In this document: positions 9,626 to 17,159 of the stretch, piece by piece | Layout of the letters: the number at the start of each line of letters is the position of its first letter | Position numbering within the stretch: position 1 is the stretch's first letter | Source: JAKACA01 sp963735115 | GTDB lineage: Bacteria; Actinomycetota; Acidimicrobiia; Acidimicrobiales; Bog-793 | DNA length: 64,000 bases | Assembly: GCA_963735115.1 (NCBI GenBank) | Contig: CAVTJR010000003.1 | Location: 868,001-932,000 of the forward strand | Direction of reading: 5' to 3' | Translations under genes and position numbers: made by a program | The notes under the pieces: model-generated | The model's database searches: none | Told to the model about the DNA's origin: nothing | The model's input: only the letters and a program-made list of their open reading frames with translations

Positions 9626-10524
9626 CCGACGAGATGCCGGTTGTCTCCCCGAGCCTCGGGGGCGCAGGGTGGCCGTCGGCCAACACACGACTGGCAGGAG
9701 TCGTCGGTCACCCGGTGAGCCACTCGCTCTCGCCGCGCCTTCATCAGGCTGCCTACCGGGCGCTCGGAGTCGACTGGGCATACCTCGCCTTCGATGTCGC
9801 TCCGGGATCGCTCGAGGCGGCCGTCGAGGGTGCCCGGGTGCTCGGCGTCGTCGGTCTCTCGGTGACGATGCCCCACAAGGACCTCGCTGCCCGGCTGGCC
9901 ACGCGCCGAAGCGCTGTCGTTCGCCGGCTGGGGGCGGCCAACACGCTCACCTTCTCCGGCCGTCAGGTCACCGCCGACAACACCGACGGCGAAGGTTTCA
10001 TCGCCGACCTGCGTCAGGAGGTGGCATTCGAGCCTGAGGGTCGCTGCTGCGGTGTGATCGGAGCCGGTGGCGCCGCCCGAGCCGTAATCGTGGCGCTCGC
10101 CGAGGCCGGCGCCCGCGAGGTGCTGGTCATCAACCGGACACGAGCCCGGGCGTTTCAAGCTGCGATGCTCGTGCCCGGTCGTGGGCGTGTGGCACGACCA
10201 GGGGAGCTCGACGCCGCCGATCTCATCGTCAAGGCCACTCCCGCGGGGATGGCGACCGATGGCGGAGGCACCGAGTCGAGCTCTGACGAGGTCGGGGTCG
10301 ACTCCTCGAGGTTCGGCGCCGGCCAGCTCGTGGTGGACCTGGTCTACGACCCGCCCGTGACGGGCTGGCTGAGGCGGGCGGCGGCCAACGGCGCCCGCAT
10401 TCACGGTGGGCTTGGCATGCTCGTGCACCAAGCTGCACGCCAGGTCGAACTGTGGACGGGCGCCCGCCCGCCCCTCGCCGAGATGTGGTCGGCCGTCGGT
10501 CGGCCCGTCGCCGACCCCCCCTGA
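9622..10524 (+). CDS. aroE: Shikimate dehydrogenase
   Basis: NADPH-dependent reduction of 3-dehydroshikimate to shikimate in aromatic amino acid synthesis. 300 aa. Substrate motifs are VVGHPVSHSLSPRLHQ, SVTMPHKD (catalytic K86), GAANTLTF (N107) and ADNTDGEGF (D122). The cofactor loop is GAGGAA at 147-152, followed by NRTRARA, which matches NADP preference. It is coupled to ruvX by a 4-base overlap. In many actinobacteria mltG separates ruvX from aroE; here it is missing. The last codons lie in a 23-bp direct repeat shared with the following spacer. Confidence 0.93.
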   Translation: MTDEMPVVSPSLGGAGWPSANTRLAGVVGHPVSHSLSPRLHQAAYRALGVDWAYLAFDVAPGSLEAAVEGARVLGVVGLSVTMPHKDLAARLATRRSAVVRRLGAANTLTFSGRQVTADNTDGEGFIADLRQEVAFEPEGRCCGVIGAGGAARAVIVALAEAGAREVLVINRTRARAFQAAMLVPGRGRVARPGELDAADLIVKATPAGMATDGGGTESSSDEVGVDSSRFGAGQLVVDLVYDPPVTGWLRRAAANGARIHGGLGMLVHQAARQVELWTGARPPLAEMWSAVGRPVADPP

Positions 10525-10550
10525 CCCAGATGTGGTCGGCCGTCGGTCGG
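10481..10550 (+). repeat. 23-bp direct repeat straddling the aroE stop
   Basis: The 23-bp copies at 10481-10503 (inside aroE) and 10528-10550 (in the spacer) begin AGATGTGGTCGGCCGTCGGT and appear identical. The period is 47 bp. It looks like a partial duplication of the aroE 3' end. Confidence 0.85.
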
Positions 10551-10679
10551 ACGATCGCCGGTCGGTCCTGACGAGCGCAGGTTCGAGCTGCTCCTGTCCG
10601 TCGCCCGGCCGGCCGCTCACCTGGCGAGATGCACCCGGCGGCCCGACGGAGGCTCCGAAACCCCCTATCCTTCGCAGGC

Positions 10680-11825
10680 GTGGCGACCCTTCTGTCCGGG
10701 CATGAATCGGCCGTCGGCAGACGTGCGCGCCACCCGGTCCTCGTTCTGCTCCGCCACGTCGACCTCGCACTGATCGGTAGCGCCGTCGCCCTCGGGTTGA
10801 TCGGCGTCGTGATGGTGTACTCCGCCTCTCGGGAGGAGTACGGCCACTACTACCTCACGCGGCAGCTCGTATGGGTGGCGCTCGGCATCGTAATCATGTT
10901 CGTGGTGATGTTCATCGACTACCGACGGTTCCGACAGGTGGGTTACATCATCTACGGCCTCGTCGTTGCGTCCTTGCTCGGGGTGTTCGTCATCGGCCAC
11001 TCCGCTGAAGGCGCCGAGCGCTGGTACCAATTCGGTCCGTTGCAGCTGCAGCCGTCAGAGTTCGCCGCCATCGGACTGATCATCGCCCTGGCGACGTACT
11101 CGAGCCGACGAAAGGGAGTCCTCGAGTTTCGCGAGATGATCGCCATCCTCGTGCTTGCGGGCGTGCCGATGGTGCTCGTGTACCGGCAACCGGACCTCGG
11201 GACCACGATCATCCTTGGTGTCACGCTGACCGCCATGCTCGTCGCCGCCGGCGTACGCGTGCGATACCTGCTGTTGCTGGCGGTGATGGTGGTGGGTGGT
11301 TTCTTCCTGGCCATCCATCTCCACCTGCTCAAGCAGTACCAGCTGCAGAGGCTCACGAGCTTCCTTCACCAGGGCCAGGACACCCAGAGCGCGAATTACG
11401 ACCTCAGCCAGTCCACGGGCGCTATCGCTTCCGGCAGGTTCTGGGGCACAGGGGTGTTCAAAGGGACGGCGACGAACCTCGGCTACGTACCGAACCAGCT
11501 GACGGACTTCATCTTCTCGGCTGTCGGCGAGCAGCTGGGTTTCGTGGGCTCGGCCGTCGTCATCGGGCTCTTCGGCATCATCGGCCTGCGGACGCTTCGT
11601 GCCGCTCAGACAGCGCGTGACAGCTTCGGGCGCATGGTGTGCGCCGGGGCGCTGGCGTTCCTGGCCTTCTCGGTGTTCGAGAACATCGGAATGACGATCG
11701 GGATCACGCCCATCACAGGTATCCCGCTGCCCTTCATCAGCTACGGAGGTTCCGCCTCCTTCGCCTTCTTCGCTACCGTCGGGCTTGTGGCAAACGTGGA
11801 GAGGCGCCGGGCGGGCCGTAAATGA
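10680..11825 (+). CDS. rodA: RodA-type SEDS peptidoglycan glycosyltransferase
   Basis: Multi-pass SEDS-family membrane protein that polymerises lipid II for lateral wall growth with a partner class B PBP. About 381 aa from GTG 10680. An ATG at 10629 would give 398 aa, but that start has no clear ribosome site. About ten hydrophobic helices are visible, starting LALIGSAVALGLIGVVMVYSAS. Signature regions are FGPLQLQPSEFAAIGLI, YRQPDLGTTIILG, the long loop YQLQRLTSFLHQGQDTQSANY, and GIPLPFISYGGSASFAFF. The GIP-L-P-F/L-x-S-Y-G-G-S ending resembles RodA more than FtsW. A TATCCT at 10666-10671 could drive a leaderless transcript from GTG 10680 (inference). The stop overlaps the next gene. Confidence 0.85.
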   Translation: MATLLSGHESAVGRRARHPVLVLLRHVDLALIGSAVALGLIGVVMVYSASREEYGHYYLTRQLVWVALGIVIMFVVMFIDYRRFRQVGYIIYGLVVASLLGVFVIGHSAEGAERWYQFGPLQLQPSEFAAIGLIIALATYSSRRKGVLEFREMIAILVLAGVPMVLVYRQPDLGTTIILGVTLTAMLVAAGVRVRYLLLLAVMVVGGFFLAIHLHLLKQYQLQRLTSFLHQGQDTQSANYDLSQSTGAIASGRFWGTGVFKGTATNLGYVPNQLTDFIFSAVGEQLGFVGSAVVIGLFGIIGLRTLRAAQTARDSFGRMVCAGALAFLAFSVFENIGMTIGITPITGIPLPFISYGGSASFAFFATVGLVANVERRRAGRK

Positions 11826-12817
11826 GCGACGTGGACGAGGTCTCTCCTCACGTGACCGGACCGGCAGATGACATCGAAGAGGCCGCCACCGGGTCCTTGG
11901 TTGCTGACTCTGTCGACCCCATCGACCCTGTCGTGACCGAGCTTGAGCGTACGGAGAGCGAGACCAGCGGGACCCTGAGCACCGAGACCGATACGCCCAC
12001 GACCGAGCGCGTCAAGACCGACCGGGTCAAGAGAAGGATTCGCAAGAACGAGAACGCCAATAGCAAGAACGCCGAGCTCGAGCGAGCCGCGGGCGAGACG
12101 GCCGAGGCCAGCAAAGCCGCCGAGACCGGCAAAGCCGCCGAGACCAGCAAAGCCGCCGAGACCAGCAAAGCCGCCGGCGACGATGTTGCGCCGGACGATA
12201 AGAGCGACGGCGCCGGACCTGAGCTCGGCGGCGCTACCGTCACCGAGCTGGTCGAGGGCGCTGCGACAGAGTCTGTTGAGCCCGAGCCTGCCGATCCGGT
12301 CGTGACCGAGGACCTGCCCGGCGAAGCCGTGATGGACGAGGTGGACGCCGAGGACTCCGGCGCCGACGATGCCCTCGGGTTCGATCTGCCGCCGGCCATG
12401 TCGCAGATGCTCTTCGTTGACGTCGTGCTCGTCCTTCCGTCGACTCATCCGGTCGTCGTCCTCCAGGAGGCGGACTTTCCGTACCGCGAGCTGCGGATTC
12501 CTATCGGAGGCCCGGAGGGCATCGCCATCGGGTATGCCAGCCGGCGAGTGCCCACGCCGCGTCCGCTCACGCATGAGCTGATCAGCCGGCTGATGGAGAG
12601 TTTCGGCCTCACGCTCGATGTGGTGCGGATCACGGGTTTGCAGGGCGGCATGTTCACTGCCGAGATCACCGTCTCAGGGCCAAACGGCCAGCGCAACCTC
12701 GACTGCAGGCCATCGGACGGGATCGCGCTGGCCCTGCGCCAGCAGATCCGCGTGCCGATCATGGCCGACCCCGATGTGCTCGACCGTGCGGCCGGGGCGG
12801 CCGCCGGCCAGAACTGA
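11822..12817 (+). CDS. DUF151 bifunctional nuclease-domain protein with long repetitive acidic N-terminus
   Basis: 331 aa in two parts. Residues 1 to about 190 are acidic and low complexity, rich in Glu, Ala, Thr and Ser, with a repeat block (TSKAAE units, about residues 96-119) encoded by four 18-bp repeats. Residues from about 195 (MSQMLFVDVVLVLPSTHPVV, LRIPIGGPEGIAIGYA, FTAEITVSGPNGQRNLDCRPSDGIALALR) match the DUF151 bifunctional nuclease family. Stand-alone DUF151 proteins are usually about 150-190 aa, so the N-terminal half is an addition. It overlaps the rodA stop by ATGA. The role of the N-terminus is unknown; a flexible tether is a guess. Confidence 0.82.
   Translation: MSDVDEVSPHVTGPADDIEEAATGSLVADSVDPIDPVVTELERTESETSGTLSTETDTPTTERVKTDRVKRRIRKNENANSKNAELERAAGETAEASKAAETGKAAETSKAAETSKAAGDDVAPDDKSDGAGPELGGATVTELVEGAATESVEPEPADPVVTEDLPGEAVMDEVDAEDSGADDALGFDLPPAMSQMLFVDVVLVLPSTHPVVVLQEADFPYRELRIPIGGPEGIAIGYASRRVPTPRPLTHELISRLMESFGLTLDVVRITGLQGGMFTAEITVSGPNGQRNLDCRPSDGIALALRQQIRVPIMADPDVLDRAAGAAAGQN
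12107..12178 (+). repeat. Four 18-bp tandem repeats inside the DUF151 gene
   Basis: Units starting at 12107, 12125, 12143 and 12161 follow the pattern ACCAGCAAAGCCGCCGAG with one or two changes each. They keep frame and encode a repeated T-S/G-K-A-A-E motif. Confidence 0.9.
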
Positions 12818-13009
12818 CTGACGGAACGAACCGAAGCCCGCCGCGGGTGCCACGACCCGCCCTCTGGTCGCTGGGCGGTGACCTGCGCCGCAAGGCGGCA
12901 GAGAGCACCGAGAATTCGCGCACCCACGGATCGTTGGCGGCCGCCGTTGGGCTCCGATCACGACTGTGACCGATGACGCCTTGCCCTCGGCGTGGGCTAA
13001 GAGGTATGC
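12818..13009 (+). promoter_or_regulatory. Intergenic region with promoter of the GntR/ABC operon
   Basis: The region between the DUF151 gene and the GntR gene holds a plausible sigma-70 promoter at its right end: TTGCCC at 12981-12986 and TATGCT at 13005-13010, spaced 18 bp and overlapping the operator by one base. The predicted transcript start is near 13017, inside the palindrome. Nothing else recognisable lies in the first 160 bp. Confidence 0.5.
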
Positions 13010-13031
13010 TTCCACTAAGTGATTAGTGGAA
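13010..13031 (+). promoter_or_regulatory. Perfect palindromic operator of the GntR/YtrA regulator
   Basis: TTCCACTAA, 4-base spacer GTGA, then TTAGTGGAA: two perfect 9-bp inverted arms. It begins at the -10 element and runs into the AGGAGG at 13031-13036, so a bound dimer would block both transcription start and ribosome access. It matches the expected position for autoregulation by a YtrA-type GntR protein. The site is seen directly; the binding is inferred. Confidence 0.7.
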
Positions 13032-13039
13032 GGAGGGTT

Positions 13040-13432
13040 GTGATCGAATTCCAGCTCGACGGGGCGTCCGGCGTCGCCACCTATCTGCAGCTGGTCCAAC
13101 AGGTCCATCAAGCCCTGCGGCTGGGACTTCTCGAGCCAGGAGACCAGTTGCCGACGGCCCAACAGGTCGTCGCCAAGCTGGCGATCAACCCGAACACGGT
13201 GTTGAAGGCCTACCGTGACCTCGAGCGCGAGGGCCTCGCCCGCGCCCGACCCGGCCAGGGGACATTCATCATCGGCTCCCTCCCGCGCACCGACCCGAAG
13301 ACACAGGCGCGGCTCCTCGCCTCGATCACCGCCTGGCTGCGCTCTGCGCGGGACGCCGGCCTCGGTCCCGACGACATCGAGGCGATCTACCGCAACGCCT
13401 TCCGCAACTGCTTCGCCGAGGGAGTGGCATGA
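13040..13432 (+). CDS. GntR-family transcriptional regulator, YtrA subfamily
   Basis: 130 aa from GTG 13040. A strong AGGAGG (13031-13036) precedes it, although the 3-base spacing is short. An in-frame GTG at 13019 lies inside the operator and is less likely. The N-terminal winged helix covers YLQLVQQVHQALRLGLLEPG, LPTAQQVVAKLAINPNTVLKAYRDLEREG and ARPGQGTFI. The short C-terminal region (about 45 aa) is the YtrA type, without an effector-binding fold. These regulators typically repress their own operon with a downstream ABC transporter, and here the stop overlaps the ABC ATPase start by ATGA. Confidence 0.88.
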   Translation: MIEFQLDGASGVATYLQLVQQVHQALRLGLLEPGDQLPTAQQVVAKLAINPNTVLKAYRDLEREGLARARPGQGTFIIGSLPRTDPKTQARLLASITAWLRSARDAGLGPDDIEAIYRNAFRNCFAEGVA

Positions 13433-14325
13433 CTACGGTGCTCGAGGCCGCCGGGCTCGGCAAGCAGTACGGCCGACGCTGGGCGCTACAGGACTGCTCC
13501 TTTAAGGTCCCCGAGGGCAAGGTCGTCGGCCTCGTCGGGCCCAACGGTGCCGGCAAGACCACCCTCTTGCACCTGGCAGTGGGGTTGCTCGCGCCCACGG
13601 CAGGCACGATCTCGGTCCTCGGCGAACGTGCTGGTGACGATCCGACCCAGCTCGGGCGGGTCGGCTTCGTCGCCCAGGACACGCCCCTCTACGGCGGGCT
13701 GTCTGTCGCCAAGCACCTCCGTATGGGCGCCTTCCTCAACCCGAGCTGGGATGACGAGCTGGCACAGAGCCGGATCGAACAGCTCGGTCTCGACCCACGG
13801 CAGCGGGCGGGGTCGCTCTCCGGCGGCCAGCGAGCTCAGCTCGCCCTCACCTTGGCGACGGCGAAACGGCCTGAGCTCCTCCTGCTCGACGAGCCGGTGG
13901 CCAGTCTGGATCCCCTCGCCAGACGAGAGTTTCTCCAAGGGCTCATGGAAGTCGTCGCCAAGCACGAGGTCAGTGTCGTGCTCTCGTCGCATCTCGTCGC
14001 CGACCTCGAGCGGGTCTGTGACTACCTCGTCGTCCTCGTCGCCTCCCATGTGGAGCTCTCGGGAGACGTGAGCGAGTTGCTGGCGTCACACCGCCGCCTG
14101 TCCGGGCCTCGCCGGGACCCGGACAGCCTGCCAGAGAGCCAGGAAGTGATCGAGGAGAGTCACACCGACAGGCAAAGCACGCTGCTGGTGCGTACCGACG
14201 ACCCGATCCTCGACCCGGCCTGGACGGTCCAGCCCGTGACTATGGAAGATCTGGTGCTCGCCTACATGAGTCGGGCGCGCGACGCCGTGCCCCGTCGCCG
14301 GCCCAAACTGGGGGTACTTCGATGA
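13429..14325 (+). CDS. ABC transporter ATP-binding protein
   Basis: 298 aa cytoplasmic ATPase subunit of an ABC-2 type exporter. Walker A GPNGAGKT is at 37-44, the signature LSGGQ at 130-134, and Walker B LLLLDEPVASLDP from 150, followed by the switch H in SSHLVADLERV. The C-terminal 70 residues are a regulatory extension typical of YtrB-like ATPases. It lies between the GntR regulator and the permease with overlapping starts on both sides, so the three form one operon. The substrate is unknown; YtrA-controlled systems often answer cell-wall-active peptides, which would be an inference here. Confidence 0.9.
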   Translation: MTTVLEAAGLGKQYGRRWALQDCSFKVPEGKVVGLVGPNGAGKTTLLHLAVGLLAPTAGTISVLGERAGDDPTQLGRVGFVAQDTPLYGGLSVAKHLRMGAFLNPSWDDELAQSRIEQLGLDPRQRAGSLSGGQRAQLALTLATAKRPELLLLDEPVASLDPLARREFLQGLMEVVAKHEVSVVLSSHLVADLERVCDYLVVLVASHVELSGDVSELLASHRRLSGPRRDPDSLPESQEVIEESHTDRQSTLLVRTDDPILDPAWTVQPVTMEDLVLAYMSRARDAVPRRRPKLGVLR

Positions 14326-15374
14326 TCCGTTTCGCCTGGATGCAGTCCCGCACTCAGGCCCTGGTGGCCTTCGGCGGGCTGGTTGTCGTCGCCGTCGTTG
14401 TGGCTGTCACCGGTCCGCATCTCGTCCACCTCTACGACACGAGCGTCGCCACGTGTCAGGCGCGCGGTGACTGCCAGACGGCCACAACCGCCTTCCTCAA
14501 CGAGGACCACACCCTTGGAGTCTGGCTCGGCGTTCTTGTAGTCGCCGTGCCCGGCATTCTGGGGGTCTTCTGGGGAGCCCCGCTCGTCGCCCGCGAGCTC
14601 GAGACCGGCTCTTTCCGCCTGGCGTGGACCCAGAGCGTCAGTCGCAAGCGCTGGTTGGCCGTCAAACTCGGCGTCGTCGGCCTGGCAGCCCTCGCCGTCG
14701 CCGGGCTCCTCAGCCTCATGGCGACGTGGTGGTCGAGCCCGATCGACCGGGTCAACCTGAACCTCTTCGGAGTGTTCGACCAGCGGGACATCGTGCCCGT
14801 CGGCTATGCCGCCTTCGCCTTCGTGCTCGGCGTCGCGGCCGGAGTCGTCATCCGCCGGACGCTGCCGGCGATGGCAACCACCTTGGCTGCCTTCGTAGCG
14901 TGCAGGTTGGCCTTCAATCACTGGATACGGCCACACCTCATCGCCCCGGTCGTCCGAAACTTCGCCCTCAGCATCGGGGGCTTCGGGTCGACGAACGGCG
15001 GTCCCTTCACGCTGATCCCCAACCCCCCGGGGATTCCGAACGCCTGGATCATCTCAGTCCAGATCCGCGACAGGGCCGGCGGGGGCCTCGCCAACCAATA
15101 CCTCCAGAAGGTCTGTCCAAACCTCGGGCAACCACCAGCTCCAGGAACCGGAGGCATCCCTGGAGGAGGGGTTGGTGCGCGGGTGGCACCCGGTGGCGCG
15201 AACGGTCTGCAGGAATGTGGCGTGAAGCTCAGCGCCATGTTCCACGAAGTGGTGACCTATCAGCCCGCCAACCGGTACTGGACCTTCCAATGGTACGAGC
15301 TGGCGATCTACCTCGTGGCTTCCCTCATCCTTGCCGGTGTCTGCATCTGGTGGGTCCGCCGCCGGCTCTCCTGA
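14322..15374 (+). CDS. ABC-2 type transporter permease
   Basis: 350 aa integral membrane protein. The first helix is ALVAFGGLVVVAVVVAVTG, then LGVWLGVLVVAVPGILGVFWG with the Glu-rich cytoplasmic motif ARELETGSFRLAWTQSVSRKRWLAVKLGVVG seen in ABC-2 permeases of the NatB/CcmB class. Further helices follow, and the last is YELAIYLVASLILAGVCIWWV. A large extracytoplasmic loop at about 205-310 is Gly/Pro-rich. It is coupled to the ATPase by ATGA. No ligand can be assigned. Confidence 0.82.
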   Translation: MIRFAWMQSRTQALVAFGGLVVVAVVVAVTGPHLVHLYDTSVATCQARGDCQTATTAFLNEDHTLGVWLGVLVVAVPGILGVFWGAPLVARELETGSFRLAWTQSVSRKRWLAVKLGVVGLAALAVAGLLSLMATWWSSPIDRVNLNLFGVFDQRDIVPVGYAAFAFVLGVAAGVVIRRTLPAMATTLAAFVACRLAFNHWIRPHLIAPVVRNFALSIGGFGSTNGGPFTLIPNPPGIPNAWIISVQIRDRAGGGLANQYLQKVCPNLGQPPAPGTGGIPGGGVGARVAPGGANGLQECGVKLSAMFHEVVTYQPANRYWTFQWYELAIYLVASLILAGVCIWWVRRRLS

Positions 15375-15711
15375 GGACGGCGCAGCCTGAACCTGGCGGC
15401 TCCTCCAAGCAGTGAACTGGTGGTTGCCCACAACGACCGCCGGAAACATCCAAGCGGCGAATCGTGTGCCCAAGCTGATCAAAGTGGGGGGCCGGCAGGT
15501 CACCCCAGGCACACAGAAACCCGGCGGCGCCGCCGACCGACCGCCGGAAACATCCAAGCGGCGAATCGTGTGCCCAAGCTGATCAAAGTGGGGCCGGCAG
15601 GCCACCCCAGGCACACAGAACCCGGCGAACCGCCGCCGACCGACCGGCTGGCCGGCCCACCAGCCGGCCGGACGAGCGAGGGCGGCGCACGACAGCTCGC
15701 TGGCGGTCGAG
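15375..15711 (+). repeat. Gene-free stretch containing an imperfect 90-bp direct repeat
   Basis: 337 bp between convergent genes. Copy 1 spans 15435-15526 (92 bp) and copy 2 spans 15539-15627 (89 bp), a period of 104 bp. They differ by a 6-to-4 shortening of a G run, one T/C change and one lost A. Both begin GACCGCCGGAAACATCCAAG and end CACACAG...CCCGGCG. Neither strand has a credible gene here. A GC-rich inverted stretch (GCCGGCTGGCCGGC...CAGCCGGCCGG) follows at about 15645-15671. The origin is unknown; remains of a mobile element or a structured 3' region are possible. Confidence 0.8.
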
Positions 15712-17136
15712 CTAGTGGGCGGCTGCAGCCGCCCGCCGACTCTCCGCTCGCCGACTCTCGGCCCGTCGGGCCGTGACAGCACGCATACCGCGAGGTATGG
15801 GTACCGGCGGTTCGGCGCCTTCGTTCGAGATGCGCATGAGCAATGCCACAAGCACGTAGTTCGCCACGAGCGACGAACCACCGTAGGAAACGAAGGGCAG
15901 CGTGACGCCGGTGAGCGGGAGCAGACGGGTCACACCAGCCATGATCAGGAAAGCCTGAAACCCGAGCGTGACCGTAAGGCCGAGGGCGACCAGCTTCGAG
16001 AACTCCGAGGGCGCCCGCAGTGAGGCCCGCAAGCCGGACCCGACAACCAGCACGAAACCCGCGATGATGGCGCCCGCACCGATCAACCCGAGCTCCTCGC
16101 CGACGGCGGCGAAGATGAAGTCGCTCTGGGCGACCGGGATCGCCTGCGGCGTCCCGAGCCCCAGCCCGGTCCCGGTGACGCCGCCCTGGGCGAGCCCGAG
16201 CTCGCCGAGGACCGGCTGGTAGCCGCTCTGGTTGGCTCCGGGCGGGAGGTACCGCCAGGGATCGAGCCAGATGTCGATCCGCTCATGCACCTGGCTGAGG
16301 AGGGCGGCGGCGAAGTACGTCCCCACCACGAAAGCGATGATGCCGAGCACCAGGTAGGTCCAGCGGCCTGTCGTAACCCACAACATCGCCAGGAAGAGGA
16401 TGAAGAGCAGCAGCGAGAAACCGATGTCCTTCTCGAGCAGGATGACGGCGATCGATCCCGCCCAGGCGAAGGCGATGGGTCCGAACGGTCGCAGATCCGG
16501 CAGTAGGTGGTTCCCGACTCGGTTGGTCGACATCGACAGGAGCTCGCGCTTCTCGACGAAGTAAGAGGCGAAGAAGATGACGAGCAACAGCTTGGAGACC
16601 TCGATCGGCTGGAAGGTCACCGGCCCCAGCTTCACCCACAGCTTGACGCCGTCGATGTTCTCGGCACTGTCCCCCAGATGCGGTACGAGGGGCATCACGA
16701 GGAGGAAGATGGCGAGGAGCAGCAGGAGGTATCGGTACCGCTCCAGATCCCGAGATCGCCGGATCACGAGAAGCGTGGCCGTGTAGCCGGCGATCCCGAG
16801 CAAGGACCACACCGCCTGGAACCCTGCCAGGTGTGCCGGGCTCTCGTACGGAGCCAGCCGCATGATCATGACGAAACCCAAGCCGTTCAGCACGAGCACG
16901 ACCGGCAAGAGCACGGGATCAGCTTCGGGGACGAGCCACCGGTTGACGAGGTTGGTGAGTACGGCGACACCGAGCAGGATGGCGACGAAGACGGCGAATC
17001 GTGCCGGGAGTCGGTTGTAGACGCCGAGGGTCGCGAGGACGTAGGCGAAGCTCACCACGATCATGCCGACGAGCAACAGCCCGAGCTCGCTTCGGCGCCT
17101 CGGCTTCGACTTCGACGTCGTCGCCAGTGCGGCCAC
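15712..17136 (-). CDS. FtsW/RodA/SpoVE (SEDS) family protein
   Basis: 474 aa, GTG start, with about twelve hydrophobic helices, longer than the upstream RodA. Motifs are GPVTFQPIEVSKLLLVIFFA, LEKDIGFSLLLFILF, the loop ERIDIWLDPWRYLPPGANQSGYQP, QSDFIFAAVGEELGLIG, and LPLTGVTLPFVSYGGSSLVANY. The size and N-terminal additional helices resemble the actinobacterial RodA beside pbpA in Mycobacterium, so FtsW versus RodA cannot be settled; no PBP gene adjoins. The C-terminus carries a short duplicated RRAES motif. It is divergent from ppk with only about 23 bp between the starts. Confidence 0.85.
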   Translation of the reverse strand: MAALATTSKSKPRRRSELGLLLVGMIVVSFAYVLATLGVYNRLPARFAVFVAILLGVAVLTNLVNRWLVPEADPVLLPVVLVLNGLGFVMIMRLAPYESPAHLAGFQAVWSLLGIAGYTATLLVIRRSRDLERYRYLLLLLAIFLLVMPLVPHLGDSAENIDGVKLWVKLGPVTFQPIEVSKLLLVIFFASYFVEKRELLSMSTNRVGNHLLPDLRPFGPIAFAWAGSIAVILLEKDIGFSLLLFILFLAMLWVTTGRWTYLVLGIIAFVVGTYFAAALLSQVHERIDIWLDPWRYLPPGANQSGYQPVLGELGLAQGGVTGTGLGLGTPQAIPVAQSDFIFAAVGEELGLIGAGAIIAGFVLVVGSGLRASLRAPSEFSKLVALGLTVTLGFQAFLIMAGVTRLLPLTGVTLPFVSYGGSSLVANYVLVALLMRISNEGAEPPVPIPRGMRAVTARRAESRRAESRRAAAAAH

Positions 17137-17159
17137 GGCTTGAGGGTAGCGTCTCAGTC

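Noticed and set aside
11741..12574. Minus-strand frame with tandem FAGLGG repeats, PE/PGRS-like in look
   Set aside because: The repeats are only the complement of the TSKAAE repeats in the DUF151 gene on the other strand.
15435..15627. Possible CRISPR or REP array
   Set aside because: There are only two copies of 90 bp, not palindromic, with no regular spacers.
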